Shown here: positions 10,017-21,389 of the stretch, one piece after another
Position numbering within the stretch: the first letter of the stretch is position 1
Layout of the letters: every line of letters starts with the position of its first letter
Assembly (NCBI GenBank): GCA_018417955.1
Contig: JACTVC010000007.1
Coordinates: 558,001-622,000, forward strand
Direction: 5' to 3'
Length of the DNA: 64,000 nt
Source: Laccaria trichodermophora
Lineage: Eukaryota > Basidiomycota > Agaricomycetes > Agaricales > Hydnangiaceae
Notes under the pieces: generated by a model
Seen by the model: only the letters and a program-made list of their open reading frames with translations
The model's database searches: none
Told to the model about the DNA's origin: nothing
Made by a program: the position numbers and the translations under genes

Positions 10017-10160
10017 CTGTTCTACGACAACTTGTGTGGAATTGAACTGGAAGTTAGAGGACCAAGTCCAAAATTCCCACGCAATTCCTTACTGAATTGA
10101 GCGACGCGTTCAAGCCGCGTCATCTAACACTCTCCTCAACTCTTGCTCACCGTCCTCATT
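10017..10160. promoter_or_regulatory. Divergent promoter, CBC2/RPT3
   Basis: 144 bases separate the start codons of the two housekeeping genes. I did not recognise a specific motif such as the proteasome-associated control element GGTGGCAAA. Confidence 0.45.
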
Positions 10161-11783
10161 ATGGATGAAATAGGTATCGAAATCACAAGAAATGTATGTT
10201 CAATCGCAAAGTGAATTACTCTCATTCACTCAAACTATTGCAGGAGCCGACCTTCGAGTCTGTTGTGAGCGAGAAAGCCGCATTCTACCATGACCTCCAT
10301 GAAGAGGAAGACCTTTATCTCAAATACAAGAAACTCGCTCGCCATCTGGAAATGCTTGATATACAAGAAAACTACATCAAAGACGAGCAGGCCAACCTCA
10401 AGCGGGAACTCATTCGGGCCCAGGAGGAGGTGAAGCGTATTCAATCCGTCCCACTGGTCATCGGTCAATTCCTGGAGCCTATCGACCAACACACTGGCAT
10501 TGTCGGGTCCACTACTGGCTCAAATTACGTCGTCCGAATTCTATCAACTCTTGACCGTGAACTACTCAAACCCTCGTCATCCGTCGCCCTCCACCGACAT
10601 TCAAACGCCCTCGTCGATATTTTGCCTCCCGAAGCCGACTCCTCCATTGCCATGCTTGGGAAGGAGGAGAAACCTGATGTGGCGTACGCTGATGTTGGTG
10701 GGATGGATGCACAAAAGCAGGAAATTCGGGAGGCGGTCGAGCTGCCCCTCACCCATTTCGACCTGTACAAGAAGATCGGCATCGACCCACCCCGTGGTGT
10801 CTTGCTCTATGGTCCACCTGGTAAGTTGTTGTCATAATCAATGTATGCCTATCTCTTACACTTTTACTCTAGGTACTGGCAAGACAATGTTGGTAAAGGC
10901 GGTGGCACATCATACAACAGCTGCGTTCATCCGTGTCGTGGGTAGCGAGTTTGTCCAAAAATACTTGGGAGAGGGCCCTCGTATGGTCCGTGACGTCTTT
11001 CGGCTGGCAAGAGAGAACTCTCCTGCTATAATCTTCATCGACGAGATTGATGCCATTGCCACAAAACGATTCGATGCACAGACGGGTGCTGATCGTGAGG
11101 TCCAACGTATTCTCCTAGAACTGTTGAACCAGATGGATGGTTTCGATCAAACTAGCAACGTAAAGGTAGCGTTGGATTTCACTTTGAATTTGACCGTGCA
11201 AATTGAACTTTGTAAACAGGTTATTATGGCTACGAATCGAGCGGATACGCTTGACCCAGCGCTGCTGCGGCCTGGTCGTCTTGACAGAAAGATTGAATTC
11301 CCTCTTCCATCACGACGAGAAAAGCGATTGATCTTCCAAACTGTGACCAATAAAATGAACCTTGGTCCAGACGTCGACCTGGAGGATTGTGAGTTCACGC
11401 AAGGTTACTCTTACTACCTTAGTGACCCCTCTTCAGATGTTTCTCGACCAGACCGACTTTCATCAGCAGAAATTGCATCTATAGTGCAAGCTGCTGGTCT
11501 TCAAGGCAGGTTGCTCCATGCCATTCCTGTTGCGTAAAACTCATTCTGTCTATCCTGCAGCCGTGCGGAAAAATCGTTATGTCATTCTGCCTGTGGACTT
11601 TGAGGAGGCGTGGAAAGTAAGTTGTTTGGATTTGTTTGCAATAAGCCACGTAACTATAAAAACTCAACTTTTTCTTGCATCACAGCAAACAGTCAAACGG
11701 TCAGACGAGACACACGAGTTCTGTGAGTTTAGAGTCTTTGGAATCTTCGCATCTTACCATGGTTATCCTCTTCAGATCGGTAG
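10161..11783 (+). CDS. RPT3: 26S proteasome ATPase subunit Rpt3
   Basis: AAA+ subunit (PSMC4) of the 19S base, which unfolds and threads substrates into the 20S core. An N-terminal coiled coil ([20 protein letters not shown]) precedes the OB domain and the AAA domain. Walker A GPPG/TGKT is split by an intron, and Walker B is IIFIDEID. The arginine-finger region [11 protein letters not shown] and sensor ATNRAD are intact. The C-terminus is HEFYR, a hydrophobic-Tyr-X (HbYX) motif, as in yeast and human Rpt3, which docks in the 20S alpha ring. There are eight exons; the intron at 11506-11560 has a GC donor and joins GLQ to [11 protein letters not shown]. The start MDEIGIEIT matches the family. 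Confidence 0.95.
11506..11560 (+). other. GC-AG intron in RPT3 (55 nt)
   Basis: The donor reads tcaag|gcaggt and the acceptor atcctgcag. Only this choice yields [12 protein letters not shown], which is conserved from yeast to human. The GT five bases in shifts the frame. Confidence 0.88.
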
Positions 11784-12525
11784 TTTGGCTTTTACTGGTA
11801 CGTTGATTCTCTTTGCACACGTCGGCCAAAAGCTCACACAATTCCTGCTCAGAGGTTCCTTTTATCATGTCTTCTTCCTCAATCAATCCAACATATTTTC
11901 TCTTCTCATCTGTGAATTCGTGAACATCGTCGCTCCCCTCACTTTAGCGTCTGTCCGATCCTTCACGAAGGACTGGCGCCCATTCAAAGGAGCAATATGA
12001 AACCCGTCCTACCCTGTTGCCTTGCTCTTCGCATGCCGTACCGCATCGCCCCCTTGGTTGGACTTTTCTGATTATCGGGGCATGGAGATTTGAGCCCTGT
12101 GGCCTGGATACATCTTTTGATTGATCATCTCTCAAGTATCTTAGGTCAACATGAACATGTATCTATTTGAGGTGAGTCCAGCCAAGCGGTTTTGGAATGG
12201 TTTGTCATTGATGTTTTGCTCCAGTTAATATTATCTGAGGTAGTGTCCCGATACTTTCCTTGAGTATATCTCGCTCCTCAACACTCTGGACGGCGTTAAA
12301 TGTCATACACGCACGTTCTCATTTTATGGGAGCTATAGAAACAATTTCGCCATCTTTCTCAGAGAGATGGAAGCCTGCATGTTGTTCATTCGTCCTAATA
12401 ATTGGACTGCATGAAAATGTGGTGGGTGATACCTTGGATTCATTCACCTTCGTTATTTTTGATGAAGTAGATTTGAATTTTATCCGACCTGCACTTACAT
12501 GTGCCTTAGATATACAATTTTTATT
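11784..12525. other. Long intergenic region, coding-like traces
   Basis: 742 bases between RPT3 and P5CR. On the minus strand, 11802-11909 reads as a tidy 36-codon exon between plausible splice sites (DEKRKYVGLIEEEDMIKG and onward), but no start or partner exon is visible. On the plus strand, an ATG at 12151 begins MNMYLFE, followed by a good GTGAGT donor and a possible acceptor. Neither matches a family I know. A small undetected gene or relic is possible. Confidence 0.3.
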
Positions 12526-13671
12526 TTACTTTTTTGGTGGCTGCCCCAATTCGCTGGCACGCTCGGTTGCGATCTGTATTCCTCTTGCTATGGTAGATCG
12601 TACACGCCCATCTTCCAACGCCAACAACCCAGCAATAGTACAACCTCCTGGAGCTTCAAAGCGAATGCGTCAAAAAATATTTTGCATCAAACAAAAGATA
12701 CCTACTCGTTACCGAATCCTTAATCTGAGCTGGGTGGGCACCACCTTGAAGCACCATGCGAGCTGCGCCTTGCAGGGCTGCTTCCCGTTAAAAACAATCT
12801 CCGGGACCATTCTGCGAGGACTTACTTTGCGCGGCCAATTCGAGAGCCTCCGCTCTTGGCAGACCCATCATAACCCCTCCGTCAGCCATAGCCTCCATGA
12901 ATATGCAGGCAAAAGCAGGGCCAGAACCAGAAAGAGCGGTACACGCATCGAAATGCTTTTCCTCAAGGAAGCGGCATCGACCAATTGATGAGAATATTTT
13001 GAGAATGATCGCTTTATCTGATTCCTCGTCTGCGGAGGGAGGAAGGTTTGATACAACAGTCATGCCTTCTCTGATCTGAAGTAAAGTATGTTGAGGAAAC
13101 CAATTCAAAGAAATATGGGGAGACGCAAAACCTTGCACGGGGTGTTGGGCATTGCGCGTACGACTCTTGTAGATGGAAGGACCCAATCTGTGATTTGGCG
13201 CATTGTTACACCGGCTAGAATGCTGATCAAGAGTTTGCCGTCCAGTGCCTCTTTCATTCCCTGCTCATTGAGAATTGTATGTGCAATCTGGGGTTTGCAG
13301 CAGAGAAGGACCACGTCTGATTGTTGCACGGCTTCTACGTTTCGAGAAGCGAATATTTGGACGGCTTCGCCCATGGCTCCAAGGGAGTCGAATACCTTTC
13401 GCAACTTGAGTGCGCTGGCCTCACGGCTCACACAAGCGATGTACTCGGCTGGAACGGATGCATCTGGAGGCCCTATGGGCGTCAGCGTTCCTGGAGTGTG
13501 AGACTCCCATTTGGATGGTTTGGTGAAGAGTCGCGATGCGGAGTCGAGACTGTCTATCACGCCAGAGAGGACGGCGATGCCCATGGTGCCGCATCCTAGA
13601 TGAGTTGTGAGTTTTTACGCAATGCAGGTTGTTGGAACGAGTGTACCCAATACGCAGAGGGTGTAACCCAT
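12526..13671 (-). CDS. PRO3: Pyrroline-5-carboxylate reductase
   Basis: Last step of proline synthesis: NAD(P)H reduction of 1-pyrroline-5-carboxylate. The Rossmann nucleotide-binding motif VLGCGTMGIAVL is restored by splicing a short first exon (ATGGGTTACACC...) to the main exon. Further conserved blocks are VVLLCCKPQ, VVRAMPNTPC, the substrate-site stretch ALSGSGPAFACIFMEAMADG and the C-terminal TPGGCTIAGLLALEDG. It ends in QPPKK. There are five exons with normal GT-AG introns. The start at 13671 was chosen because only this exon supplies the beta-strand before the glycine loop. It is divergent from the small membrane protein at 13854. Confidence 0.95.
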
Positions 13672-13853
13672 TTTTGAGTGAATAAGGAATAGAAATGCAT
13701 TGTACGAAGTTTGGGTCTTGTTGAGTCGGATTTATCGGGATAACGATTCTTGACGCGTTGCCGCGACGTCAGCTTCATCGTCAGCCACAAACTATTACCC
13801 AAACTATTTTATATCCTCCCGCCTCCAAGCAACACAAGCTCGCCGGCCTAATC

Positions 13854-14315
13854 ATGTCCTACCCAATATCACTCAGTGAGTCCCGCTCGTCCAGCAATAG
13901 CGATCTCCAACCAATGCAACCCACAGTGACCACCTTCCTTTTAATTTGCTTCGCCGTTGTCTCCTTGACCGTCATCGGAATCTTGTGCTTCACCTTTACC
14001 CGCGAGTCGTCTCCTACCCCGAACTTTTCGATGGACCTGGATATGTACGAAGAACAGCTCGCAGCGCGTGGTCGTCCCTCAAACAACTATGTTTTCTTTC
14101 TCCGCAACGATTCGCCTCTCTATGGGTACCAAGGACCTTTCAGCCAGAATCTCACCTCCTCCGAGTCTTGCACTATCCGAATTTCACCTTCCCGCCCAGC
14201 GATCTTCGGTGACGATAAAAACGCAGAGAGCGCCTTGCACGTAGTTTTAACACCTCCCACTCCCGCCAAGAGGGAACGCCGCTGCTCGATGGTGAATAAA
14301 GAGGTTGATGAGTAG
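13854..14315 (+). CDS. Small single-pass membrane protein
   Basis: Intronless frame of 153 residues, not recognised. A Ser-rich N-terminus (ESRSSSNSDLQ) is followed by one clear transmembrane helix around residues 25-47 (FLLICFAVVSLTVIGILCF), then a hydrophilic region with a possible N-glycosylation site NLTSS and a basic C-terminus (PAKRERRCSMVNKEVDE). There is no signal peptide in front of the helix, so a type II or III topology is likely. Coding support comes from the clean frame, the ATG position shortly downstream of a divergent promoter and composition similar to its neighbours. Function is unknown. Confidence 0.55.
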   Translation: MSYPISLSESRSSSNSDLQPMQPTVTTFLLICFAVVSLTVIGILCFTFTRESSPTPNFSMDLDMYEEQLAARGRPSNNYVFFLRNDSPLYGYQGPFSQNLTSSESCTIRISPSRPAIFGDDKNAESALHVVLTPPTPAKRERRCSMVNKEVDE

Positions 14316-14423
14316 AATACTGGCTCTTCACATACGACAATGATAAGATAAGATTGTGTTACATCATGAAATGCGTCATTATTGGTCACGTTACCCATCT
14401 TGGTTTCGTCAACTCTTGAACTC

Positions 14424-16526
14424 ATGTTCAAGCGCGCAGGGAGCTCACTGGCTCCTCACCTTCGCCGCTTTCACACCCGCACCTCAGCGTCTGCTGCTGC
14501 TGTCGACAAAAATATACGGCGCAACCCTCGTGCGGTTGCTTTGGCTTCCACCGTCATAGTGGGCTCTGTGCTTTGGTACACGACGAACCAAAAGGTCTAC
14601 AACGATGCTCAATCTTCATCTGCGGTGTCTTCGACTTCGAAAGGTCCAACATTGACGGGGAACGAATTAACTAATGACCATTCCGACACGTTGCATTCCC
14701 TAGTCTGGGGTTCTAATCGGTATGTCTAGGAGGCGCACTGGTATTAGCACTCACACGTCCTTTGGCAGGTCCAAAACACTGTTACTAAACGGTCAGTCTG
14801 ACGAGCCAATTCGAGCACCTGCAGTTGCAGGTTGGTTGGAGGGCGTGGCGTTGCGAGACTTGGCGCTCCACGAGAGACATGGAGCATGTGTCGACGCACG
14901 CGGTGATGTATATCAATGGGGAGACGGGTTTTTTGGTCAAGAAGAACCAGGGAATAGGATGCCCCACCGGACCCTAAGAGGCAAAGTATATATCCGTACA
15001 ATGTTAGCAGTCTGTCTTTTCTCACTCCATTTCTTTTTAAGAATATTGTCAACCTGCAGCTTACTGAAGCAAAGCTATTTGCGCTTTCTGCCTCTGGAAA
15101 AATTTACGTGCTTGCGACGGACGCGAAATCGCAAGAACTTCGGCCTGGTGTGCCGACCCCTTCAAGTGATTCATGGTGGGGTACGGGCTGGTTATGGGGC
15201 GAGGATGAAACTGTGGATTTTGTTCAGATCACGCCACGTGAACCACTTGGTTGGGGGGAGTCGTATGTTTCTTGTTTATTTTTTCATGGCTGCCTCTCAC
15301 ACATTCGTAGCTTTGTTGCCATCGCCGCAGGTAAAAATCATCTACTTGCCGTAACGTCCAAAGGTCGTACATACGGCCTCCCCGTCAATAAAGCTGCCAA
15401 CGAATACGGCCAACTAGGCTTCCGTCGATTTGACATCCCAGACCCTGCCTCAACCATCACACACAATGCTGCTCACCTGCATGTCGAGCTCGTTCCCAAG
15501 TCTTTGCTTGACCCGTACAGAAAATCTTCGCGTGCGATTCGCGCCCCTTCAACAGATTCCTCCTCTAATAACATCTTATCCAATGTGGACGACACGAGCA
15601 TAAGGTTCTGTCCTACTATTTTTGAAATTCCCGTCTTGCAGGGTGTGGATGTTGCTCAAGTTGCGGCTGGTGGGAGAAGTAGCTTTGCCCGCACTACTGA
15701 TGGCCGAGTTTTGGGATGGGGTGCAAATGAGTATGGGTATGTTATTTCAATCGTAGAGTGCCTTTCGTGCACTAAATCATACAAAGGCAACTCGGGTTGG
15801 GTACTGTGCCTTTGGATACGATTACCGTCCCCACAGAAGTTGTTTTGTGGCGGATGGTTCCTTCCAAGATACGTAGCAAGTGCCAGGCTGTTACGGCAGG
15901 TAAGTTAGTTGTTATTGAAAACGTTTATGACTGATATGGACTTCGCATAGGGGGTGATTTGACCGCGTTTACCATGGAACGAGTCAGCGACGTTGGTGCC
16001 GTTACCCTGGACTTACTGTTGGCTGGCAATGGACAGTATGGTGGTTTGGGAAACAACACTTATAGCAATGCTCAAGGTCAACCTATACGAGTTAAAGCTG
16101 TTAGCGGACTCATGCAATGTTGGGAACTGTCTCTTGTTGAACGACTAAATTGCTGATCATTTACACATAGACAATGATGGTACTCGTCGCCTCGAGCCTG
16201 TCGCTCCCGAGGCAATCAGCATTTCTCCTACTGGACACGTCCTCATAGCCTTGGACTCCTCGGTTAGCTCTGGAGGCGTAGGTGGGAAAGACCTTTTGAC
16301 ATGGGGTAAAAATTACGATTCCGAACTCGGAAATGGGAAGAAAGCGAGCGTCCCTGTCCCAATGACGCTGGAGACACCAGACGGGGGACGGTTCATGCTC
16401 ATGGAAGTGCAGGCTAAGGAGGTAAAGGACCTTCATGGCAAGGTGTGGAAACGCGACGTCAAGGTGGAACAGCACGCAGTTGCTGGGTACAGTAATAGTG
16501 CGGTTTATTGGAAGATCGCGACGTAG
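14424..16526 (+). CDS. FMP25: Mitochondrial RCC1-repeat protein, FMP25-like
   Basis: Mitochondrial inner-membrane protein of the FMP25/RCC1L type; yeast Fmp25 is needed for assembly of the cytochrome bc1 complex. The N-terminus is a basic presequence (MFKRAGSSLAPHLRRFHTRT), followed by a membrane helix, AVALASTVIVGSVLWYTT. RCC1 propeller repeats are seen as VYQWGDGFFGQ, VAIAAGKNHLLAVTSKG, VLGWGANEYGQLGLGT, LLAGNGQYGGLGNNTY and LLTWGKNYDSELGNG. Seven or more exons with GT-AG introns were inferred from repeat continuity. The start at 14424 was chosen for the presequence. CBP4, another bc1 assembly factor, lies at 32343. Confidence 0.85.
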
Positions 16527-16793
16527 CGAGCGCTTAATAGCCGCGCTTTGTCGGCATTCTTAGTGTCAAGGGTATGTAAGTTATTTGCGGATCTCCAGCG
16601 GAAGCGATCATCAAGTTCTCCTGTCTTCCCAGGTGCAATGAGGCCTGTACATTTCTTTAAAACCAGCACTGTTCTTTTGACTCCTTTTTGAATCTCAACC
16701 GTCATCTCAACCACTTTGAACACTTTTACTCTCTGACTATCGGGAGCAGCTCGACCAATTGTCAACTGACTCTCCTTGTGCCTGGCGCCTGAC

Positions 16794-17869
16794 ATGTCTC
16801 TTCTCGACGTTGGCACAGTTTCAGCTATTGCGTCTCCTACAAACTCGGAAATTTCCTCCTTCCATATGGTCTCCAGTGTTGAAACCTCGCAACCGCCTCA
16901 GACCACCTACGACTCTGACGATGAAATTGTCTGGAGTGTCTCAGAGACAGAGGTTGTCGCCATGTCAGGTTCCGAGCACAGTGATGAATTTGTGCTACTC
17001 AGTAGGCCACAGTCTGCTCTAGCTGGGCGTGACCACACGGCTCTGAAGCCTGTGGAGGACAACGTCCCAGATGTCATTCCGACACCAGCTACTGTTACAA
17101 GATCGCTTGTCTTGGAGATGCAGAAGCTCAGCATCGGTGAGAATTCACCTAAGGTAGCTGAGGTCCAGACCCTCGCTATGCCTCCTACGACGCCGAAGAA
17201 GCAGAAGAAAAAGAAGAAAGGACGGACTGCGGAATCATATCCTACATCTCCTGTAAAGGGAACTGCGACCGTTCAGCCCCCCGCTACAATCCATGTAGCC
17301 CCTTCTCCTTCCAAGAAGAAGCAGAAGAAGAAGCAGAAGGCTGCTGCTGCTGCAGGACCTTCCACATCCACTGGCCTTGGGTCGCGCAAGGTTGTGGATG
17401 ACGTTTCAGACCGGCAGTCGCTGTCAATGGAGAGCGATTCAGTAACAGAGCCTTCCACAGAGTGGCAAGAAGCGGCGACTTTCATATCTTCGTATGTATC
17501 TGTCCTCTTTATCCCCCAAAGGAATTTATCAGATCCGCCAACAGCTATCTCTCCAACCCTGCGGCACAGGCAAGCGCTGTGTGTCGCCTTACATTACTGC
17601 AGTCGATCATCATCGAGTTGGGGCTCGGTGCCAGCTCTACACTGCCTGTATCGCTTACGGCTGCCAAGGTATTTCTTAAGAGCCGCGCGTTCCTCAATAT
17701 CCGAGAATATCTTGCGGTCCGTGGGCAGGGGCCGAAGGCGGTTCAGGGATTGCTTTTTCCCAGCCGAAGTGCTTTGATCAAAGACATACGGAAAAAGAGG
17801 AATCCGGCGTCGCTGAAGTGGGTTAAGAAACATGGATTGCAGGTGCTATTGGTGGGTTGGATGAGTTAG
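16794..17869 (+). CDS. Unrecognised Lys/Ser-rich protein
   Basis: Two exons (16794-17491 and 17533-17869) give 344 residues. I do not recognise the family. The first 230 residues are disordered, with an acidic stretch (TYDSDDEIVWSVSETE) and two polylysine clusters (KKQKKKKKG and KKKQKKKQK) that could be nuclear or nucleolar signals. After the intron comes an ordered, helix-forming segment: CRLTLLQSIIIELGLG, LTAAKVFLKSRAFLNIREYL, SALIKDIRKKRNPASLKW. The acceptor at 17532 was chosen because the nearer one keeps a frame that soon stops. It may be a basidiomycete-specific gene. Confidence 0.6.
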
Positions 17870-18012
17870 ATAGTTGTAGAAGATATTTATTTGCTCTGCT
17901 ATAATTTCACGTATGTAATGATCCGAAATCAACAAAGATTTTCTTGCTTCCACTCCACCATCATCGCAAGCTGCCGCTTGCTACAACCCCTCAAACCTCT
18001 TCACCCAGTTTT

Positions 18013-20539
18013 ATGCTAAATAAGCAAACACAGAAATCAAAATCTGAATCACAGCCCAAACCACTTACGAACAATCATATCGTTACCAGCAAGCATGGAA
18101 GCAAAGAAAAACGCACCGACCTCCTTCTCAATCTTCCAGTCGAGACTCTCACTGGAATTACATCGCATTTGGACCCCCATACCCTCATTATAGTCTCCAA
18201 GGTCAACAAACAGCTTTGGGAACACGTTAAGGACGATCATACTTGGCATTGTGCTTTCGCCTGCCAAGTTTTGGGTATAGGTCCTGAGGACGACCTTTAT
18301 GATGCCACCAAGTCTATCATGCTCAGACGCACCGAGGGGTCATGGAAACGCGAATTTATTGCTCGTTACAACCTGTCAAGGTATGCCTTATTAAATCTAC
18401 GATACTTATCACTAACGGATGAACTTCGTGCAAAGATGTTGGAAACTGTCTCGGAATGTAACGACCGCCCACGACCCGCTTCATACGGCCATATCTAGCA
18501 TGCACCCCATGCATCCGTTGTCAGTCTTATCGTCGTCCATTCAATATGGCATTGTGTCACGCTCCATACCCCTGACAGGAAAAGTTTTACCTGGCTATCT
18601 TGATGCATCCGGGTTCCGCGCAGGTCTGGGGATTGGAAACCCTAATACTCAGTTCTCACCAGATATATCTGCCTGTGCACTTGCCTCCGAAGGCGGCACC
18701 GCAAAAATTTTGTGGGGATTCAAAGGTGGAGACGTTGCGATAACGACGGCCAGCAAGGCGATGGAAGTGAGGAAGACGGCTTCCGTCGAACTTAAGCGCT
18801 GTCAATTGACTGACGCGCATGTGGGCGAAGTGTTGGATGTGGTTTGGGGCGACGCGCAGAGTGCAGTGTTTACCTCTGCTGGCGCGGACGGGTGCGTCAA
18901 ACTTTGGGATGCCAAAGACGTTAGTTGCCTTTGGAAGTCGAAGGTTGAAACGTCAGTCCTCGATGCACTCGTCAAGGTCGCTTTAGCGCCAGACCAAGGA
19001 TATGTCGTAGGGGTTGCGCGAAGTGGTGCAATACACGTCTGGACGGGGTTCACCCTCCCAGCCCTGGCCAATGCAACAGTTACTAACGTCGTTATCCCGT
19101 GCCCATGTCCAGCCCAGGCCGTTACAGGCGAAATTATTCCAACGCGCGAAGTGTCTGCTTTGTTCGTCGATGACGCCGCGGCTTCTCCCACCATTCTCGT
19201 CGCATACCGTGACGAAGCATATTTTTGTCGGATGCGCATTGGCAAAGACGTGTCTGAAACCGAAATAACGACGTTTGGCGACGCTTCCTTTGGACCCATT
19301 TCAATCATCACGCCATTTTTCTCGCGTGAACCAAGCGAGTCCAGCTTTGTCATATCTGGAGACCATATTGGATGCATCAACGTGTACGATTGGGGTGTAC
19401 TTACACACACAAACGCCGCTATACGTCCCATCCGCAAATTCGAGGCTCATGAAGATGGCTCAAGTGTGACTGCCATCGCCTGCAATGGAACCACCTTGAT
19501 TACCGGCTCGCAACGAGGTGTTACACACGTTTGGGACGCTCTGACTTTTGAACATCTGAGGCACTTTCCTTCGCCTGTTCCGAAGGTTCGGATGCGGCAC
19601 GTTAATGTTGACATCCACGATCAAAGGGTAAACCATATTCTTATTCCGGAGAAGGATGTTCTTTTTGTTGCTGTAGGCGATAGAATCATGTCGTGGAAAG
19701 CCGGTCCAGTCTCTAAGATCCATCGTGGAGGAGTGAGAGGACGTCATTCAACCGGAATCGCTCATGGAAAGAAGGCAAAAGCTGGCACGGCCAAGTTCCT
19801 GCGTAAGTTTCTCGTGCATTGTATCAAAAAAAATAGCTTAATGTGCTACAACACAGAGCAACTGGAAATAAATCAAATGATTACTGAATCTCGCTACTTG
19901 CTCTCAGAAGAGAAGAAGCGTGTCCCACGTGTACTTGGCCGAGAGGAAGAACAGCAAGCAGGTTTAAACTCCCTTGGCTTGACCGAAACTGAAGCGTTGG
20001 AGTATGTTTTGATGCTCAGTCGGGATGAAATGAACAATAATAGCGATATTATTGGCGGTACGGACGCTGGTTCTTCACAAACTTCCGCCACAGCGAACGA
20101 GGGCCTTTTCAAGATGGATTTTGATGAGCCGTCTGCGAGTCCCCCCTCACCACCTTACAATAAGGACGAAGTCTCTTCGCCTTACAAAGAGACCACAGAA
20201 TCTGGCACCGCTTCTGAGGATGCGGGGTCTGGATCTTCTGTGTCATCCCTCGAACATTTCCCGCTAATCAGTGCGAGTACCAGCCCGGTGGCTAGTCCTG
20301 TCTTGGATTCTGCTGAGAGGACTAAAGCTCCAAGTTCGGTATTAGGTCCGCTTCCGTCGCCCGTCGTTAGACGTTTAGCAGGAAAGTCCGCGTGGAACAC
20401 TCCACTTGTCAAGAAGAGTCCCCCTGCCAGAACTCCCGTTTCTGAAAATCCTCGCAGCAACGAGGTTGGTACAGGATATGGTGATGATTTAGATGCCGAT
20501 CTGAGGTTGGCAATAGAGTTGAGCTTGGCTGAAGCTTGA
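18013..20539 (+). CDS. F-box/WD40 protein with UIMs (Ufo1/Pof10-like)
   Basis: Substrate receptor of an SCF ubiquitin ligase. Three exons (18013-18380, 18436-19802, 19857-20539) give 805 residues. The F-box is at about 38-85 (LLNLPVETLTGITSHLDP). WD40 repeats fill roughly 140-480, including FTSAGADGCVKLWDAKD and LITGSQRGVTHVWDAL. Two ubiquitin-interacting motifs follow: LTETEALEYVLMLSRDEM and, at the extreme C-terminus, DADLRLAIELSLAEA. This order matches S. cerevisiae Ufo1, whose UIMs govern its own turnover, and S. pombe Pof10. The second intron (19803-19856, 54 nt) is in frame without stops and can be missed. The region between the UIMs is Ser/Pro-rich. Confidence 0.85.
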
Positions 20540-20739
20540 GGCTGCGGAGGGAATCTCAAAGAGGGTGGTTTTACGTTTGAGTTTTCAATCCATCTTGATT
20601 ACTTGCGTCCGTCTTGAGTATTTTATATCGTTGCTGAGATAGACTTCACAAATACTTTGAACACGTTGAATTCCCAACCAAGTCTCTGTGAAGCCAATAA
20701 AATGGATACAGCGCTCAAAATACAGTTGACTCGGTGTGA

Positions 20740-21389
20740 TTATACCGTTCTCCGATCTGTCATTGTTCGCACAATGCACCCAACGCCCGCAACTTCTGTC
20801 AACTGTTTTACAACGAATTAAAGGCAAAGAACAACAATGCTATCTTGGAACTTACCTTTTCATGCCACCCAAGTAGTACGCTTCCGCTTATATCGCCCCA
20901 TCCGGGCATTGCCATACCCTTGTATAGGTATTTCATCAGCGTATCCTGCGAATCTTGTGAGAGGGATTTGATAACCCCCGTTATCTCAGTCGCTTTCGTC
21001 GTGTTGAGGATGGTGAGCAGCGTTTGCAGAGTAAGTACCTGGAAAAGCGGTGGGATCGCGTCAAAGTCAAAGTCAAGGAGCGCAGCACAGCAGGGTGCAC
21101 CTTCGCCTCATCCACGTTGGGTCCATACGGCGCATTGTCAAGTATGACGCTCAGAGCGCCAGCCACATCGCTCCTAAGGTCACGACGTTCTGGGTCATTA
21201 TGTATTGAAATCATGGTTGAGATTGCCCTGAGCGTACTTGGCTAATGAGGACCGTACAGCTACTTGTCTCTGCCTTGCTTCGTCTAAGACCTGGGCTGGG
21301 TCTCGTGTGTCCGCTTCGTACAGCTCTGATTCCTGTAGTGCGTCCTCGTCGTACGCGTCGATGTCGATCTTGCGAAAAGCTGAAGCCAT
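20740..21389 (-). CDS. ARPC5: Arp2/3 complex subunit 5 (p16)
   Basis: Smallest subunit of the Arp2/3 actin-nucleating complex; it bridges ARPC1 to the rest and acts at cortical actin patches in endocytosis. Four exons were read: FRKIDIDAYDEDALQESEL and DPAQVLDEARQRQ, then GALSVILDNAPYGPNVDEAK, then LQTLLTILNTTKATEI...LMKYLYKGMA and LLGWHEK, then LTEVAGVGCIVRTMTDRRTV. The ending DRRTV is the conserved C-terminus. All introns are GT-AG. The start MASAFRKIDID at 21389 is unambiguous. Confidence 0.95.

Noticed and set aside
12260..12988. 242-codon plus-strand open frame
   Set aside because: It lies antisense to the 3' exons of pyrroline-5-carboxylate reductase, whose conserved protein reads clearly on the other strand. 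It shows no family resemblance.
18802..19437. 211-codon minus-strand open frame
   Set aside because: Antisense shadow of the WD40 region of the F-box gene; biased composition and no domain.
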